Of a DNA stretch of 64,000 nt, positions 7,554 to 14,541 are shown piece by piece. A program made the translations under genes and the position numbers. The notes under the pieces were generated by a model. The model was not told the origin of the DNA. It worked only from the letters and a program-made list of their open reading frames with translations, and did no database searches. The DNA comes from JAQGMV01 sp963828715 (GTDB lineage Bacteria; Pseudomonadota; Gammaproteobacteria; Burkholderiales; SG8-41): assembly GCA_963828715.1 (NCBI GenBank), contig CAWHFX010000015.1:1-64000 (forward strand), read 5' to 3'. The number at the start of each line of letters is the position of its first letter. Position 1 is the first letter of the stretch.

Positions 7554-8171
7554 ATGCCCCGCGCTCCTTTGCTCTGGCCGTCTCTCGCACGACCCCCGCC
7601 GAAGAAGTCTGAGGCAATCAAGAACCTCTACGCGCACTTGACCGGACTTGAGTACAGCGTTTCGCGGCGTGGGAAGCAGCACTTCTTCTATACGAGACGG
7701 CAAAGCATCCCCCACAGTCAATCTCCCGTTCCGTGGCAAGCCGGTGGCGCTTTGTTGCCTGCAACGAGTGCGTGCTTGAGCTCTATCACCTGCGAGCCCG
7801 TCTCGAGAAAATTCGATCCGTCATGCTGCGCGGCTGTCCTTCGCTGCGCATTCATCTCGACACCTCAAGGATGCGAAGCGCGTCTAAAAAGCTCGACGAG
7901 TACTTCCCCGATATCGACGCTCTGCGCCATGCAACCGCGCACAAGGGCGAGAATGAGGCCCATCCTGAGGGTCACGCACCCGATGGGAAGTACGCCCTGA
8001 CGGGCTTCCGCTGAACCAGACAGATTCAGCGCTCCATATGAAGGTCAGCTTCGTTACCTCAATATCACGGACCAGTCACTGCAACGAATCAATGAAAGGT
8101 GGTCACAGAGGTTCTTAGCCGCCTTCGAAGTGGCGGCCACCGTGTTGGAGAAGCAAGGGCACCGGGAATGA
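7554..8171 (+). pseudogene. Cassette gene, hypothetical, frameshifted
   Basis: From ATG 7554 the first frame gives PPKKSEAIKNLYAHLTGLEY; the next gives AAWEAALLLYETAKHPPQSI and continues through LELYHLRARLEKIRSVMLRG and FPDIDALRHATAHKGENEAH to 8010; a third supplies GQLRYLNITDQSLQRINERW up to a TGA at 8169, shortly before the attC. Together they form a helical protein of about 205 residues. The RHATAHKGE motif recalls HEPN-like or other RNase-associated helical proteins, but that is only a resemblance and I assign no function. Confidence 0.5.
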
Positions 8172-8187
8172 GGCTGCATCAACTGAG

Positions 8188-8266
8188 GCCTAACCCTTCC
8201 ATCGAGCGGCCGTCTTGCCAGCCGCTTCGCATCTGTCAGAGCCGCCGCTCATGTCAAACGTTAGGC
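8188..8266 (+). other. Integron attC site 10 (second attC class)
   Basis: Left core GCCTAAC at 8188-8194, right core GTTAGGC at 8260-8266. The arms differ from most sites: CCATCGAGCGG on the left and CCGCTCATGTCAAAC on the right. The site at 14129 is of the same class. Confidence 0.88.
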
Positions 8267-8273
8267 CTTCCAG

Positions 8274-8959
8274 ATGAAATGGTTCCTCAGCATCGTCGCT
8301 GTCCTAGCACTCGCCGCAGGCATGGGCTTCGGCTATCTTGGACACAACGGACTGCTAGTTGCAGGACTGATCGCCGCGCTGGCGTTCCTGGTGACAGCGA
8401 ACCTTGACCGCATCTCTGAGTTCAAGGCTTCCAAAGCGGGGATCGAGGCCCGAACTCGAGAAGTTGTCGCCCGTGCCGAGACTGCGGTAGTTGAGCTCCG
8501 CATCCTCGCGGAGCAACTAGCGGAACTCTCGCTCTCTCTGGTCAAGCGCCAAGGACGCATTGGTGGCTATTCCGACGACGAACAGGAATCGATCCAAGCC
8601 TCCATCCTTGATGTGCTGCGGAAGTTAGGCGTCCCGGAGAGCACCTTCCTGGCATTCTCAAAGACTGGCATCGGTTAGCTGAGTTTGACTATGCTCACTA
8701 CATCATGGGTGGCAATCTCGTGCCGCAAGGTGCCAACGCTGAAGTCATCGCCGAGTGGAAGCAACTACGTCATCGTGGGATCAGCAACCTCCCCGTTCCT
8801 ACAGAGGTACGAGAGTTTCTCGGCAAGAACGGATACTTAACTCCCGAGGTACAGGAGTTGCTGCAAGACTATGAGCACTACCGTGTCCATCGCACTCATC
8901 GCCGCCCTGACGTCTGGCGAGAGCGACAGAACTGGCACCTTCCCAAGCAGAAGGCCTAA
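8274..8959 (+). pseudogene. Cassette gene, membrane-anchored hypothetical, one frameshift
   Basis: ATG 8274 begins with two closely spaced hydrophobic helices (FLSIVAVLALAAGMGFGYL and VAGLIAALAFLVTA), then a helical cytosolic part (ARTREVVARAETAVVELRIL). The frame stops at 8678, but dropping one base near 8660 gives FSKDWHRLAEFDYAHYIMGG and continues without interruption to the TAA in the attC core at 8957. The restored protein is about 228 residues. I do not know the family. The architecture (two membrane helices plus a helical body) resembles the cassette protein at 707. Confidence 0.62.
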
Positions 8960-9026
8960 CCCGAGTTCGAGACGGACGCGATTCAGCGCTGTGCGCTTCG
9001 CGGCGCCGCTCAACAAGGCGTTAGCC
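8954..9026 (+). other. Integron attC site 11
   Basis: Left core GCCTAAC at 8954-8960, right core GTTAGCC at 9020-9026, arms GTTCGAGACGG and GCCGCTCAAC. 73-bp type. Confidence 0.88.
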
Positions 9027-9098
9027 GTCGTCGCGAACGCGCAGGTCGATGAGAGTACCAGTGGCGTACAATGGCACAAGAAGTCCCGAGGAGCTGCT

Positions 9099-9329
9099 AT
9101 GCCAGACCTGACTGAGGAATTGACGCAAAAGGCACGTGCCCTACCGCCCGAGGACAGAGCTCGTCTAGCTGAAGAATTGCTCGCATCACTTCACGAAAAC
9201 GCGGACTCCGAAATCGAGGCAGCATGGGATGAAGAAATTCGCCGTCGAATAATGGAGATTGAATCCGGCACTGCGAAACTCATCCCAGCGGAGGAAGTGT
9301 TTGCCGAGATCCGACAGATGCTGAAGTGA
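9099..9329 (+). CDS. Antitoxin of a RelE/ParE module (TIGR02574-type)
   Basis: 76 residues from ATG 9099 preceded by a GAGGAGC ribosome site. It begins MPDLTEELTQKARALPPEDR, the usual opening of the small TIGR02574 addiction-module antitoxins, with an ARLAEELLASL helix and an acidic end that would bind the toxin. The toxin gene starts at a GTG overlapping this gene's stop, so the pair is translationally coupled. Expected role: neutralise the toxin and repress the pair. The module lies inside one cassette. Confidence 0.9.
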   Translation: MPDLTEELTQKARALPPEDRARLAEELLASLHENADSEIEAAWDEEIRRRIMEIESGTAKLIPAEEVFAEIRQMLK

Positions 9330-9625
9330 AGGCCGTACGCTTTCACGATGCGGCTCGACTCGAACTTCGCCACGAAGTCAGTTACTACTGGACAGTCAGC
9401 CCGGTTCTTGGTCGTCGGCTCCTTGAGGCCGTTGAAGAGGCAGTGACCCTGGCGCGGTCGTTTCCCGAAATTGGCGCGCCTTATTTGCAACAAACCAAGC
9501 GGGTGTTACCGAAGAGATTCCCGTTTTCCATCGTATACGTGGAGACGCCCTCGGAAATCTATGTCGTCGCATTTGCTCCGGTGCGGCGGAAGCCAGGCTA
9601 CTGGCAGGCGCGCACGAAGGAATGA
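9326..9625 (+). CDS. RelE/ParE-family toxin
   Basis: 99 residues from GTG 9326. It has the ParE/RelE fold signature: an N-terminal strand then helix (FHDAARLELRHEVSYY), a central helix (GRRLLEAVEEAVTLA), and the C-terminal strands YPFSIVYV-like (RFPFSIVYVETPSEIYVVAF) ending RRKPGYWQAR. The end pattern is that of ParE proteins, which poison gyrase, but some relatives cut mRNA, so the target is not certain. It forms one cassette with the antitoxin at 9099 and is intact. Confidence 0.9.
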   Translation: MKAVRFHDAARLELRHEVSYYWTVSPVLGRRLLEAVEEAVTLARSFPEIGAPYLQQTKRVLPKRFPFSIVYVETPSEIYVVAFAPVRRKPGYWQARTKE

Positions 9626-9626
9626 C

Positions 9627-9732
9627 GGCTAACTTTTAGTTCGAGCGGACGCGAGGCAGCATGGTGTGGTATGCCTGTAACGGTGTCGCTGTCCATACGG
9701 TGTCGCGCCCGCCGCTCAACGCATCGTTGGGC
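9627..9732 (+). other. Integron attC site 12
   Basis: Left core GGCTAAC at 9627-9633 (second base off consensus), right core GTTGGGC at 9726-9732, arms TTCGAGCGG and CCGCTCAAC. Closely similar to site 1, including the internal GGTGTCGC and GTCCAT stretches. Confidence 0.87.
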
Positions 9733-9780
9733 GTCTCCGATGCCGACGCACGACCCTATCCCTCAACTTACGTAGTCGAC

Positions 9781-10422
9781 ATGGCTCACTACCGCAAGCC
9801 GCTCGCTGCCGCTGCCGCGCTAAACACCGTAGTCTTTGTCGGTGAGGCAATCGCCGGATTCCAGTCCGAAAGCCTCAGCCTCATCATGGACAGCGCGCAC
9901 AACCTTTCCGATGAGGTGGCGCTTGTCTTCCTCTATCTGGCCTTCGTGTTGTCACAGGGTGTCTCGCGCAACCTCGTGCGCTCTGCGAATTTCTTCAACT
10001 CCGTCGGCCTCGTCGCGGTCAGCGCCTTACTCGTCTGGCAGGCCGTCGACCGGGTGCTACATCCAGCCCCGGTTCTGGGTGTGGTTCCCATCGTCGTCGG
10101 CTTCTGCGCCGCGGCCGCAAACTGGGGTGTGGCGCTGCTCCTGTTGGGTCCCAGCCGCAACAATCCGGCGATACGCTTGGCCTACATTCACAACATGGGT
10201 GATGTTCTCGTGTCCCTCTTCCCAGTTCTGGCAGGTTTGCTCGTCGTACTGACAGGTCGTTCGTTGTTTGATCCTCTCGCGGCTTTGGCGATCGGACTTT
10301 GGATCATCATCTCGACTGTCCGGGAGGTCGTAAGCTCGCGCGAGGAACTGATGTGGCCCGAGAGGATCAACTGCGGCCACTCCGACGACGAGCAAGCCGT
10401 CAACTCCTCTCCCGCACGGTAG
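9781..10422 (+). CDS. Short CDF-family cation efflux transporter
   Basis: 213 residues from ATG 9781. It belongs to the cation diffusion facilitator family, which exports Zn, Co, Cd or similar ions in exchange for protons. Membrane helices are evident throughout; the metal-site motif SLIMDSAHNLSDE (helix 2) and YIHNMGDVLVS (helix 5) contain the paired H and D residues typical of transport site A. It stops after helix 6 and lacks the cytoplasmic domain of about 80-100 residues found in full-length members such as CzcD. Since the end is only about 20 bp before the attC, this may be a natural compact form or an early stop from an indel. Confidence 0.88.
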   Translation: MAHYRKPLAAAAALNTVVFVGEAIAGFQSESLSLIMDSAHNLSDEVALVFLYLAFVLSQGVSRNLVRSANFFNSVGLVAVSALLVWQAVDRVLHPAPVLGVVPIVVGFCAAAANWGVALLLLGPSRNNPAIRLAYIHNMGDVLVSLFPVLAGLLVVLTGRSLFDPLAALAIGLWIIISTVREVVSSREELMWPERINCGHSDDEQAVNSSPAR

Positions 10423-10445
10423 AGCTTGCCAATGGTGCGCGAGCC

Positions 10446-10490
10446 GTCCAACCCGCCGTTGCACCGGGCCGGTGAACTCTGACGTTAGAC
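10446..10490 (+). other. Integron attC site 13 (very short)
   Basis: Left core GTCCAAC at 10446-10452, right core GTTAGAC at 10484-10490, only 45 bp apart. The arms CCGCCGTTG / CCGG are unlike the other sites and pair poorly. It is placed exactly between two cassettes, so it is probably a deleted or diverged attC. Confidence 0.65.
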
Positions 10491-10507
10491 CACAATACTC
10501 CACACTC

Positions 10508-10933
10508 ATGACTTATTGGATATTCAAATGCAATCCGGCGCAGTACCGCATCGATGATCGTCTGGCGAATCCTGCGGTGCGTACAACCTGGAGAGTCACG
10601 CGCTATCGCAAAGAAATAAGACCTGGCGATGTCGCATTTATCTGGAGAGCTGATCCTCGCCAGCGCGGAATTTGTGCTGTCATGGCGATCGACTCATATC
10701 CGCGCATGATGACCGAGATTCCCGAAGAAGAATCGTTCTATGTGATTCCGAAGCTTAATACCAGATGGCGCGTGGAAGGCCAGTTCACACACCGTGGCCC
10801 TTTCGTGCCGCACACGGAACTCCGCGTTACGCCTGGTTTAGACGAACTATCGGTGTTTCATGGTGTTCAACGAGGCACGAATTTTCGTGTGACCGATGCC
10901 GAGGGAAAAATTCTGATGTCGCTTATGGTCTAA
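10508..10933 (+). CDS. Cassette gene, EVE-domain protein
   Basis: 141 residues from ATG 10508. MTYWIFKCNPAQYRIDDRL is the typical EVE opening, with WRVTRYRKEIRPGDVAFIW in the middle (the RPGD turn) and FVPHTELRV further on. EVE domains share the PUA-like fold and are thought to recognise modified bases; they occur in DNA-modification and restriction contexts. A role in defence or modified-nucleic-acid binding is inference. The gene is intact and occupies its own cassette, followed by a short partial attC-like core at 10928. Confidence 0.88.
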   Translation: MTYWIFKCNPAQYRIDDRLANPAVRTTWRVTRYRKEIRPGDVAFIWRADPRQRGICAVMAIDSYPRMMTEIPEEESFYVIPKLNTRWRVEGQFTHRGPFVPHTELRVTPGLDELSVFHGVQRGTNFRVTDAEGKILMSLMV

Positions 10934-10971
10934 CTGCACCGCGTGTGGTGAATGGCCCTGCGTTTATTGTG

Positions 10972-11070
10972 GTCTAACTTGGCGTTCGAGCGGAGCGCCC
11001 ATCAGCAGCGCTGCCGGGTGCCCTCGCGGGTTTGCTCCCGCTTGGCACCCGCTCAACGCGAACGTTAGAC
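10972..11070 (+). other. Integron attC site 14
   Basis: Left core GTCTAAC at 10972-10978, right core GTTAGAC at 11064-11070, arms TTCGAGCGG and CCGCTCAAC. Another GGTCTAAC occurs 44 bp upstream (10927-10934) and may be a leftover left core from an earlier site. Confidence 0.9.
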
Positions 11071-11093
11071 GTTCTGCCTTAAAGGTCTCGCGC

Positions 11094-11363
11094 ATGAAGA
11101 ACACAGGCCAAACACAACACGATATTCCGCTCCGCTTTGCCGACGGCGCTGAAGGAGTCGCCGTTCGAACTGGGAACAACGCTGCCTGGCTGTGTGTGTG
11201 CCCGCGGAAGCAGCCGCTGGTTGGTTATTCAGACGCAGTCACGTCTGGGCGCGCGTACTCGGTCGTCCAATGCCCGCACTGCGGGCGCCAGTACCGTGTG
11301 GTCGCGCCGGGGTTCAAGAAAGTGCCGACACATGTGCAGGAAATTCCGGGTGTGCACGTCTAA
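11094..11363 (+). CDS. Cassette gene, small zinc-ribbon-like protein
   Basis: 89 residues from ATG 11094, ending in the attC core. A cysteine pair CVCP near residue 34 and a CPHCGRQYRV knuckle near residue 61 suggest a two-knuckle zinc ribbon. The rest (DIPLRFADGAEGVAVRTGNN) is beta-rich. No known family is recognised. The size and fold would suit a nucleic-acid or protein adaptor, but there is no direct evidence. Confidence 0.7.
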   Translation: MKNTGQTQHDIPLRFADGAEGVAVRTGNNAAWLCVCPRKQPLVGYSDAVTSGRAYSVVQCPHCGRQYRVVAPGFKKVPTHVQEIPGVHV

Positions 11364-11429
11364 CTTCAGTTCGAGCGGCCGCGATTCAGCGCGTTGCGCT
11401 TCGCGGCGCCGCTCAACGCGTTGTTAGAC
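11358..11429 (+). other. Integron attC site 15
   Basis: Left core GTCTAAC at 11358-11364, right core GTTAGAC at 11423-11429, arms TTCGAGCGG and CCGCTCAAC. 72-bp type. Confidence 0.9.
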
Positions 11430-11460
11430 GTGTTCCTCTAGCGGTGATACCGTATTCGCT

Positions 11461-11682
11461 ATGATCGATTGGTTCTCTTGTCCCGCCGTAGAACGTGATC
11501 CCGAGCGCGTGAGTGGTGCTTGGGTCTTCCGTGGCACGCGAGTGCCTGTAGCGGCACTATTCGAGAACTTGGAAGACGGCGGGATGGTCTCCGAGTTTGT
11601 GGAATGGTTTCCAGGTGTCACGCTCGAGCAGGTCCGACAGGTCTTGGACCACGCCGCGAGAAGCGCCTTAGCCCCTGCGTAG
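11461..11682 (+). CDS. DUF433 antitoxin-like protein
   Basis: 73 residues from ATG 11461. DUF433 proteins are small winged-helix-like antitoxins; the marks here are VFRGTRVPVAALFENLEDG near the middle and the final helix LEQVRQVLDHA. The PIN-like partner starts at the base after this stop, so the two form a unit in a single cassette. Its expected job is to bind and silence the partner and possibly regulate the pair's promoter. Confidence 0.88.
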   Translation: MIDWFSCPAVERDPERVSGAWVFRGTRVPVAALFENLEDGGMVSEFVEWFPGVTLEQVRQVLDHAARSALAPA

Positions 11683-12003
11683 GTGCGCGTCCTTTTCGAT
11701 CAAGGTACGCCCGTCCCGCTGCGTCAGTCATTGGCTCACCACGAAGTCTCCACCGCATACGAGCACGGCTGGTCGAAGCTCAAGAACGGCGATCTACTCG
11801 ATGCTGCGGAACGAGCTGGGATGCAGGCTCTGGTTACCACCGGTCTCAATTTGAAGCACCAGCAGAACCTTAAGCAACGCCGTATTGCCTGCGTTGCGCT
11901 TTCGACCACGAGCTGGCCACGTATTCAGCGTGCTCTGGACACAGTGGTCCGCACAGTTGACGGTGCGTTTCCCGGCAGCTATGCGGAGGTGGACATTCCA
12001 TGA
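11683..12003 (+). CDS. DUF5615 PIN-like toxin
   Basis: 106 residues from GTG 11683, directly after the DUF433 gene. It has the pattern of the PIN-like DUF5615 family: MRVLFDQGTPVPLRQSLAHH at the start (first acidic residue in LFDQG), AYEHGWSKLKNGDLLDAAE in the middle (usual second acidic position) and LVTTGLNLKHQQNL, where a D usually stands in place of G in the TxDxxF-like motif. That substitution may weaken metal binding. PIN-like proteins are ribonucleases; activity here is uncertain. Confidence 0.85.
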   Translation: MRVLFDQGTPVPLRQSLAHHEVSTAYEHGWSKLKNGDLLDAAERAGMQALVTTGLNLKHQQNLKQRRIACVALSTTSWPRIQRALDTVVRTVDGAFPGSYAEVDIP

Positions 12004-12010
12004 AAAACAC

Positions 12011-12085
12011 GTCTAATCCCGCGTTCGAGCCGACGCGATTCAGCGCTCTTGCGCCTCATGGCGTGGCTCAACGCAATTGTTAGGG
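12011..12085 (+). other. Integron attC site 16
   Basis: Left core GTCTAAT at 12011-12017 (last base T instead of C), right core GTTAGGG at 12079-12085, compensated arms TTCGAGCCG and TGGCTCAAC. 75-bp type. Confidence 0.87.
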
Positions 12086-12108
12086 CTCAGGAAAGACGAG
12101 GAGGCCGA

Positions 12109-12618
12109 ATGGAAACTGACCGCAGTTTGACAGCCCGGCTATTTCGGGAAACCCGCGACCGTTGGGCATTGATGACGGCGTATGAGCGCTTCGAGCAGGT
12201 TGTCGCTCTTGTGCTGAGTTTCATCATAGCAGCAGTCATCGTGCTCGCGCTTGTTCAGATAGTCGTTCGCGTGCTACCGCTGCTAATCGGTGGTGGAGTG
12301 GACCTCTTGGAGCATGGGGTGTTCCAAGCGCTGTTCGGCACAATCATGACACTCCTGATCGCAATGGAGTTTAAGCACTCGATCATTCGGGCCGCACTGC
12401 GACAGGAGAGCGTCGTTCAAGTCAAGACCGTCATTCTGATCGCTTTGCTCGCGCTGAGCCGCAAGTTCATCATTCTGGACACCGCTGCGACGGAGGCTGC
12501 AACTATTGGGGCTCTTGCAGGTGCCACTCTTGTGCTCGGAATTGTGTATTGGCTATTGCGAGAGCGTGACGACCGGTCCGGGGTTGCAACACCGCCCCAC
12601 GACATGGCGACGCGCTAG
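12109..12618 (+). CDS. Cassette gene, PsiE-like membrane protein
   Basis: 169 residues from ATG 12109, preceded by GAGGAGG. Four membrane helices are visible: VVALVLSFIIAAVIVLALVQ, ALFGTIMTLLIAMEF, VILIALLALSRKFIIL and IGALAGATLVLGIVYWLL. The motif EFKHSIIRAALR followed by VQVKTVILIALLALSRKFII is characteristic of the PsiE (phosphate-starvation-inducible E) family, whose function is still unknown. A short acidic-basic tail follows. It is intact and alone in its cassette. Confidence 0.85.
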   Translation: METDRSLTARLFRETRDRWALMTAYERFEQVVALVLSFIIAAVIVLALVQIVVRVLPLLIGGGVDLLEHGVFQALFGTIMTLLIAMEFKHSIIRAALRQESVVQVKTVILIALLALSRKFIILDTAATEAATIGALAGATLVLGIVYWLLRERDDRSGVATPPHDMATR

Positions 12619-12629
12619 ACACCAATGAG

Positions 12630-12725
12630 CCCTAACCTCCGCGTCAACCGGACCACCCGCCCGCTGCGCTGGCGGGTGCCCTCGTCGCTGCGCTCCTCGG
12701 CGGCCGGTTACGCGGCGCGTTATGC
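12630..12725 (+). other. Integron attC site 17
   Basis: Left core CCCTAAC at 12630-12636, right core GTTATGC at 12719-12725. The arms are GTCAACCGG and CCGGTTACGC, unlike the TTCGAGCGG class, so this is a third, diverged attC type. The internal part resembles sites 4 and 8. Confidence 0.8.
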
Positions 12726-12773
12726 CTATGAACACCCGGCGGAGCAAGCAGGGCTGAAAAAGTGAGGTTACCA

Positions 12774-12986
12774 ATGCGCTACGCCATCGTTATCGAGAAG
12801 GCACAGGGCAACTACTCCGCATACGTGCCTGATCTTCCTGGTTGTGTCGCCACTGGCGCTACCCCCGAGGAGGCGGAGTCCGAGATCCGCAGTGCCATCG
12901 AGTTCCATCTGGAAGGGCTGCGGGAAGACGGCCTCTCAATACCGGAGGCAGCGAGCCGTGTCGAATATGTCGATGTATCGGCATAA
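12774..12986 (+). CDS. hicB: Orphan HicB-family antitoxin
   Basis: 70 residues from ATG 12774; a GTG 12 bases upstream is in frame but the GTGAGG there fits a ribosome site better. YAIVIEKAQGNYSAYVPDLP then GCVATGATPEEAESEIRSAI is the standard HicB partial RNase H-like fold, with a short C-terminal EYVDVSA. HicB normally neutralises HicA, but there is no HicA in this cassette or beside it. It may be a leftover, a regulator, or able to protect against a HicA elsewhere. Confidence 0.9.
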   Translation: MRYAIVIEKAQGNYSAYVPDLPGCVATGATPEEAESEIRSAIEFHLEGLREDGLSIPEAASRVEYVDVSA

Positions 12987-13049
12987 CTTCAGTTCGAGCG
13001 GAGGCGTTGCCAGCAGCGTTGGCGCGCACCGCTCAAGATCCCGTTATGT
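12981..13049 (+). other. Integron attC site 18
   Basis: Left core GCATAAC at 12981-12987, right core GTTATGT at 13043-13049, arms TTCGAGCGG and CCGCTCAAG. 69-bp type; cores have matched changes (CATAAC/GTTATG). Confidence 0.85.
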
Positions 13050-13103
13050 GTCATTCGCTCATAGTCGGCACTCGTGCGAAAATTGAGGCACGGAGGTGAT
13101 CGC

Positions 13104-13289
13104 ATGTCTGCTTCGAAAGAAGAACTTACTCGGCTCATCCAGGAGCAGCCGGATGATCGCTCGGCTGAGGAGATCGTCCGCGAGCTCGCCTTCCACGTGA
13201 TGATCCAGCGAGGGCTCGCTGACTCAGATGCTGGGCGCGTTATCTCGAACGAGGATATGGGGCGGCGTATCCGCTCATGGCACCGATAA
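13104..13289 (+). CDS. Antitoxin of a second RelE-type module
   Basis: 61 residues from ATG 13104 with a good GGAGGTG ribosome site upstream. It is a small, mostly helical acidic protein (SKEELTRLIQEQPDDRSAEE; ELAFHVMIQRGLADSDAGR; ISNEDMGRRIRSW). The ISNEDMGRRIRSW end is common in antitoxins paired with RelE/ParE toxins. The toxin frame starts inside its last codons. The two form a cassette. Confidence 0.8.
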   Translation: MSASKEELTRLIQEQPDDRSAEEIVRELAFHVMIQRGLADSDAGRVISNEDMGRRIRSWHR

Positions 13290-13571
13290 CGTGGACCGCT
13301 GAGGCCCAGCAATGGCTCGAAGAGGATATTCGAGTATATCGCCCAAGATAATCCGCAGATCGCGGCTCGCACAGTCCAGTCAATCTATGAGCGAGCGCAA
13401 GATCTCGGGCAGTTCCCGCAGATGGGCTATCGGTATGCTGCATCGTCCCGACACGTGCGCATCCTGCTTCACGAGCAATATCGAATTGCATACTTGCTCA
13501 AGGACGACCAGAGCATCGATATTCTTGGGGTCTTTCAAAGCGCGCTGGACATCGGTAGATATCAGCTCTAA
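13277..13571 (+). pseudogene. RelE/ParE-family toxin, one frameshift
   Basis: The ATG at 13277 overlaps the end of the antitoxin gene. The protein begins MAPITWTAEAQQWLEE and is then cut off, but skipping one G near 13324 continues with IFEYIAQDNPQIAARTVQSI and runs to VFQSALDIGRYQL-stop at 13569, just before the attC. The restored protein is 97 residues and has full RelE features (LGQFPQMGYRYA, VRILLHEQYRIAYLL). The indel is either a sequencing error or an inactivating mutation of the toxin. Confidence 0.82.
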
Positions 13572-13575
13572 TGAC

Positions 13576-13650
13576 ACATAACCCCGCGTTCGAGCCGACG
13601 CAATTCAGCGCTACTGCGCCTCATGGCGCGGCTCAACGCGATTGTTAGGC
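13576..13650 (+). other. Integron attC site 19
   Basis: Left core ACATAAC at 13576-13582, right core GTTAGGC at 13644-13650, arms TTCGAGCCG and CGGCTCAAC. 75-bp type like sites 6 and 16. Confidence 0.88.
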
Positions 13651-13684
13651 GTTGGAACTCGGGCCACATCTTGAGAGTTGCAAA

Positions 13685-14134
13685 ATGGAACCAATCGACA
13701 AGCGCTCCGATTCAAGAAGCATATTCATAGCTGCGACTCCGGCGCAGGTCTTCGCCGCGATCAACGACCCAGAGCGCGTCGCTCGCTGGTGGGGGCCTGA
13801 GGGATTCAGAAACACTATTCACCAGTTCGACTTTCGACCGGGTGGTACGTGGTTGCTCACCATGCACGGCCCCGACGGCAATGACTACCCAAACGAAAGC
13901 CGTTTCACGAGCATCGTGCCGGCCGAGTTATTCGAGATCGAGCACTTGTCTGGTCATCATTTCTTTCTGTCCATTGAGCTGAAGACGTTTGAGCAGGGCA
14001 CTCAAGTTCACTGGCGTCAAACCTTCGACACGGTTGAGCACTACGAACGAATCGCCGAGTTCGTGGCAAGTGCCAATGAGCAGAATTTGCAGCGTCTGGC
14101 GGCAGAAGCCTTGCTCTCAGGCAATGCCGCCTAA
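13685..14134 (+). CDS. Cassette gene, SRPBCC/AHSA1-domain protein
   Basis: 149 residues from ATG 13685. It shows the AHSA1-like START fold: RSIFIAATPAQVFAAINDPE then RVARWWGPEGF, the beta strands FDFRPGGTWLLTMHGPDG and a C-terminal long helix (QNLQRLAAEALL). Such proteins bind hydrophobic ligands or Hsp90; for most bacterial members the ligand is unknown. The gene is intact and stops inside the attC core. A TTG 33 bases upstream is a less likely start. Confidence 0.9.
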   Translation: MEPIDKRSDSRSIFIAATPAQVFAAINDPERVARWWGPEGFRNTIHQFDFRPGGTWLLTMHGPDGNDYPNESRFTSIVPAELFEIEHLSGHHFFLSIELKTFEQGTQVHWRQTFDTVEHYERIAEFVASANEQNLQRLAAEALLSGNAA

Positions 14135-14196
14135 TCCTTCCATCGAGCGGGATCAACCGGTAAGCCGGCTGATCCCGCTCATGTCAAATGTTAGAC
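14129..14196 (+). other. Integron attC site 20 (second attC class)
   Basis: Left core GCCTAAT at 14129-14135, right core GTTAGAC at 14190-14196. Arms CCATCGAGCGGGATCA and TGATCCCGCTCATGTCAAA pair extensively and match the class seen at 8188. Confidence 0.87.
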
Positions 14197-14229
14197 AGCT
14201 CGCAAAACATCACGAGAGGACACGAAAAC

Positions 14230-14478
14230 GTGCTTGAACTTCGCCCCAATTGCGAATGCTGTAATCGCGATCTCCCGCCGCAGGCGGACGACGCGTTGAT
14301 CTGCACGTTCGAATGCACCTTTTGCATCGACTGCGCGACGACGATCTTGAGGGGGGTATGTCCAAATTGCGGTGGCGAGCTGGTCAGGCGGCCTCGGCGC
14401 TCTGCCGAGAAACTCGCTACATACCCTGCTTCGACCAGACGCATTTTCAAGCCTCAAGGTTGTGGGAAAGTTGTCTAA
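14230..14478 (+). CDS. Cassette gene, DUF1272 zinc-ribbon protein
   Basis: 82 residues from GTG 14230, with GAGAGGA 12 bases upstream. LELRPNCECCNRDLPPQADD, then CTFECTFCIDCA and GVCPNCGGELVRRP, is the diagnostic cysteine pattern of DUF1272, a small protein with several CxxC knuckles and no known function. An in-frame ATG at 14188 lies inside the preceding attC and is unlikely. The gene is the last clear cassette gene and ends in the last clear attC. Confidence 0.88.
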   Translation: MLELRPNCECCNRDLPPQADDALICTFECTFCIDCATTILRGVCPNCGGELVRRPRRSAEKLATYPASTRRIFKPQGCGKVV

Positions 14479-14541
14479 CCCCAGTTCGAGCGCATGCGTT
14501 GCCAGCCGCGCTGGCGTGCGCCGCTCAACATGGTGTTAGGT
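14473..14541 (+). other. Integron attC site 21 (last clear site)
   Basis: Left core GTCTAAC at 14473-14479, right core GTTAGGT at 14535-14541, arms GTTCGAGCGC and GCGCCGCTCAAC. No later site with both cores is visible, so this marks the distal end of the recognisable array. Confidence 0.88.
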
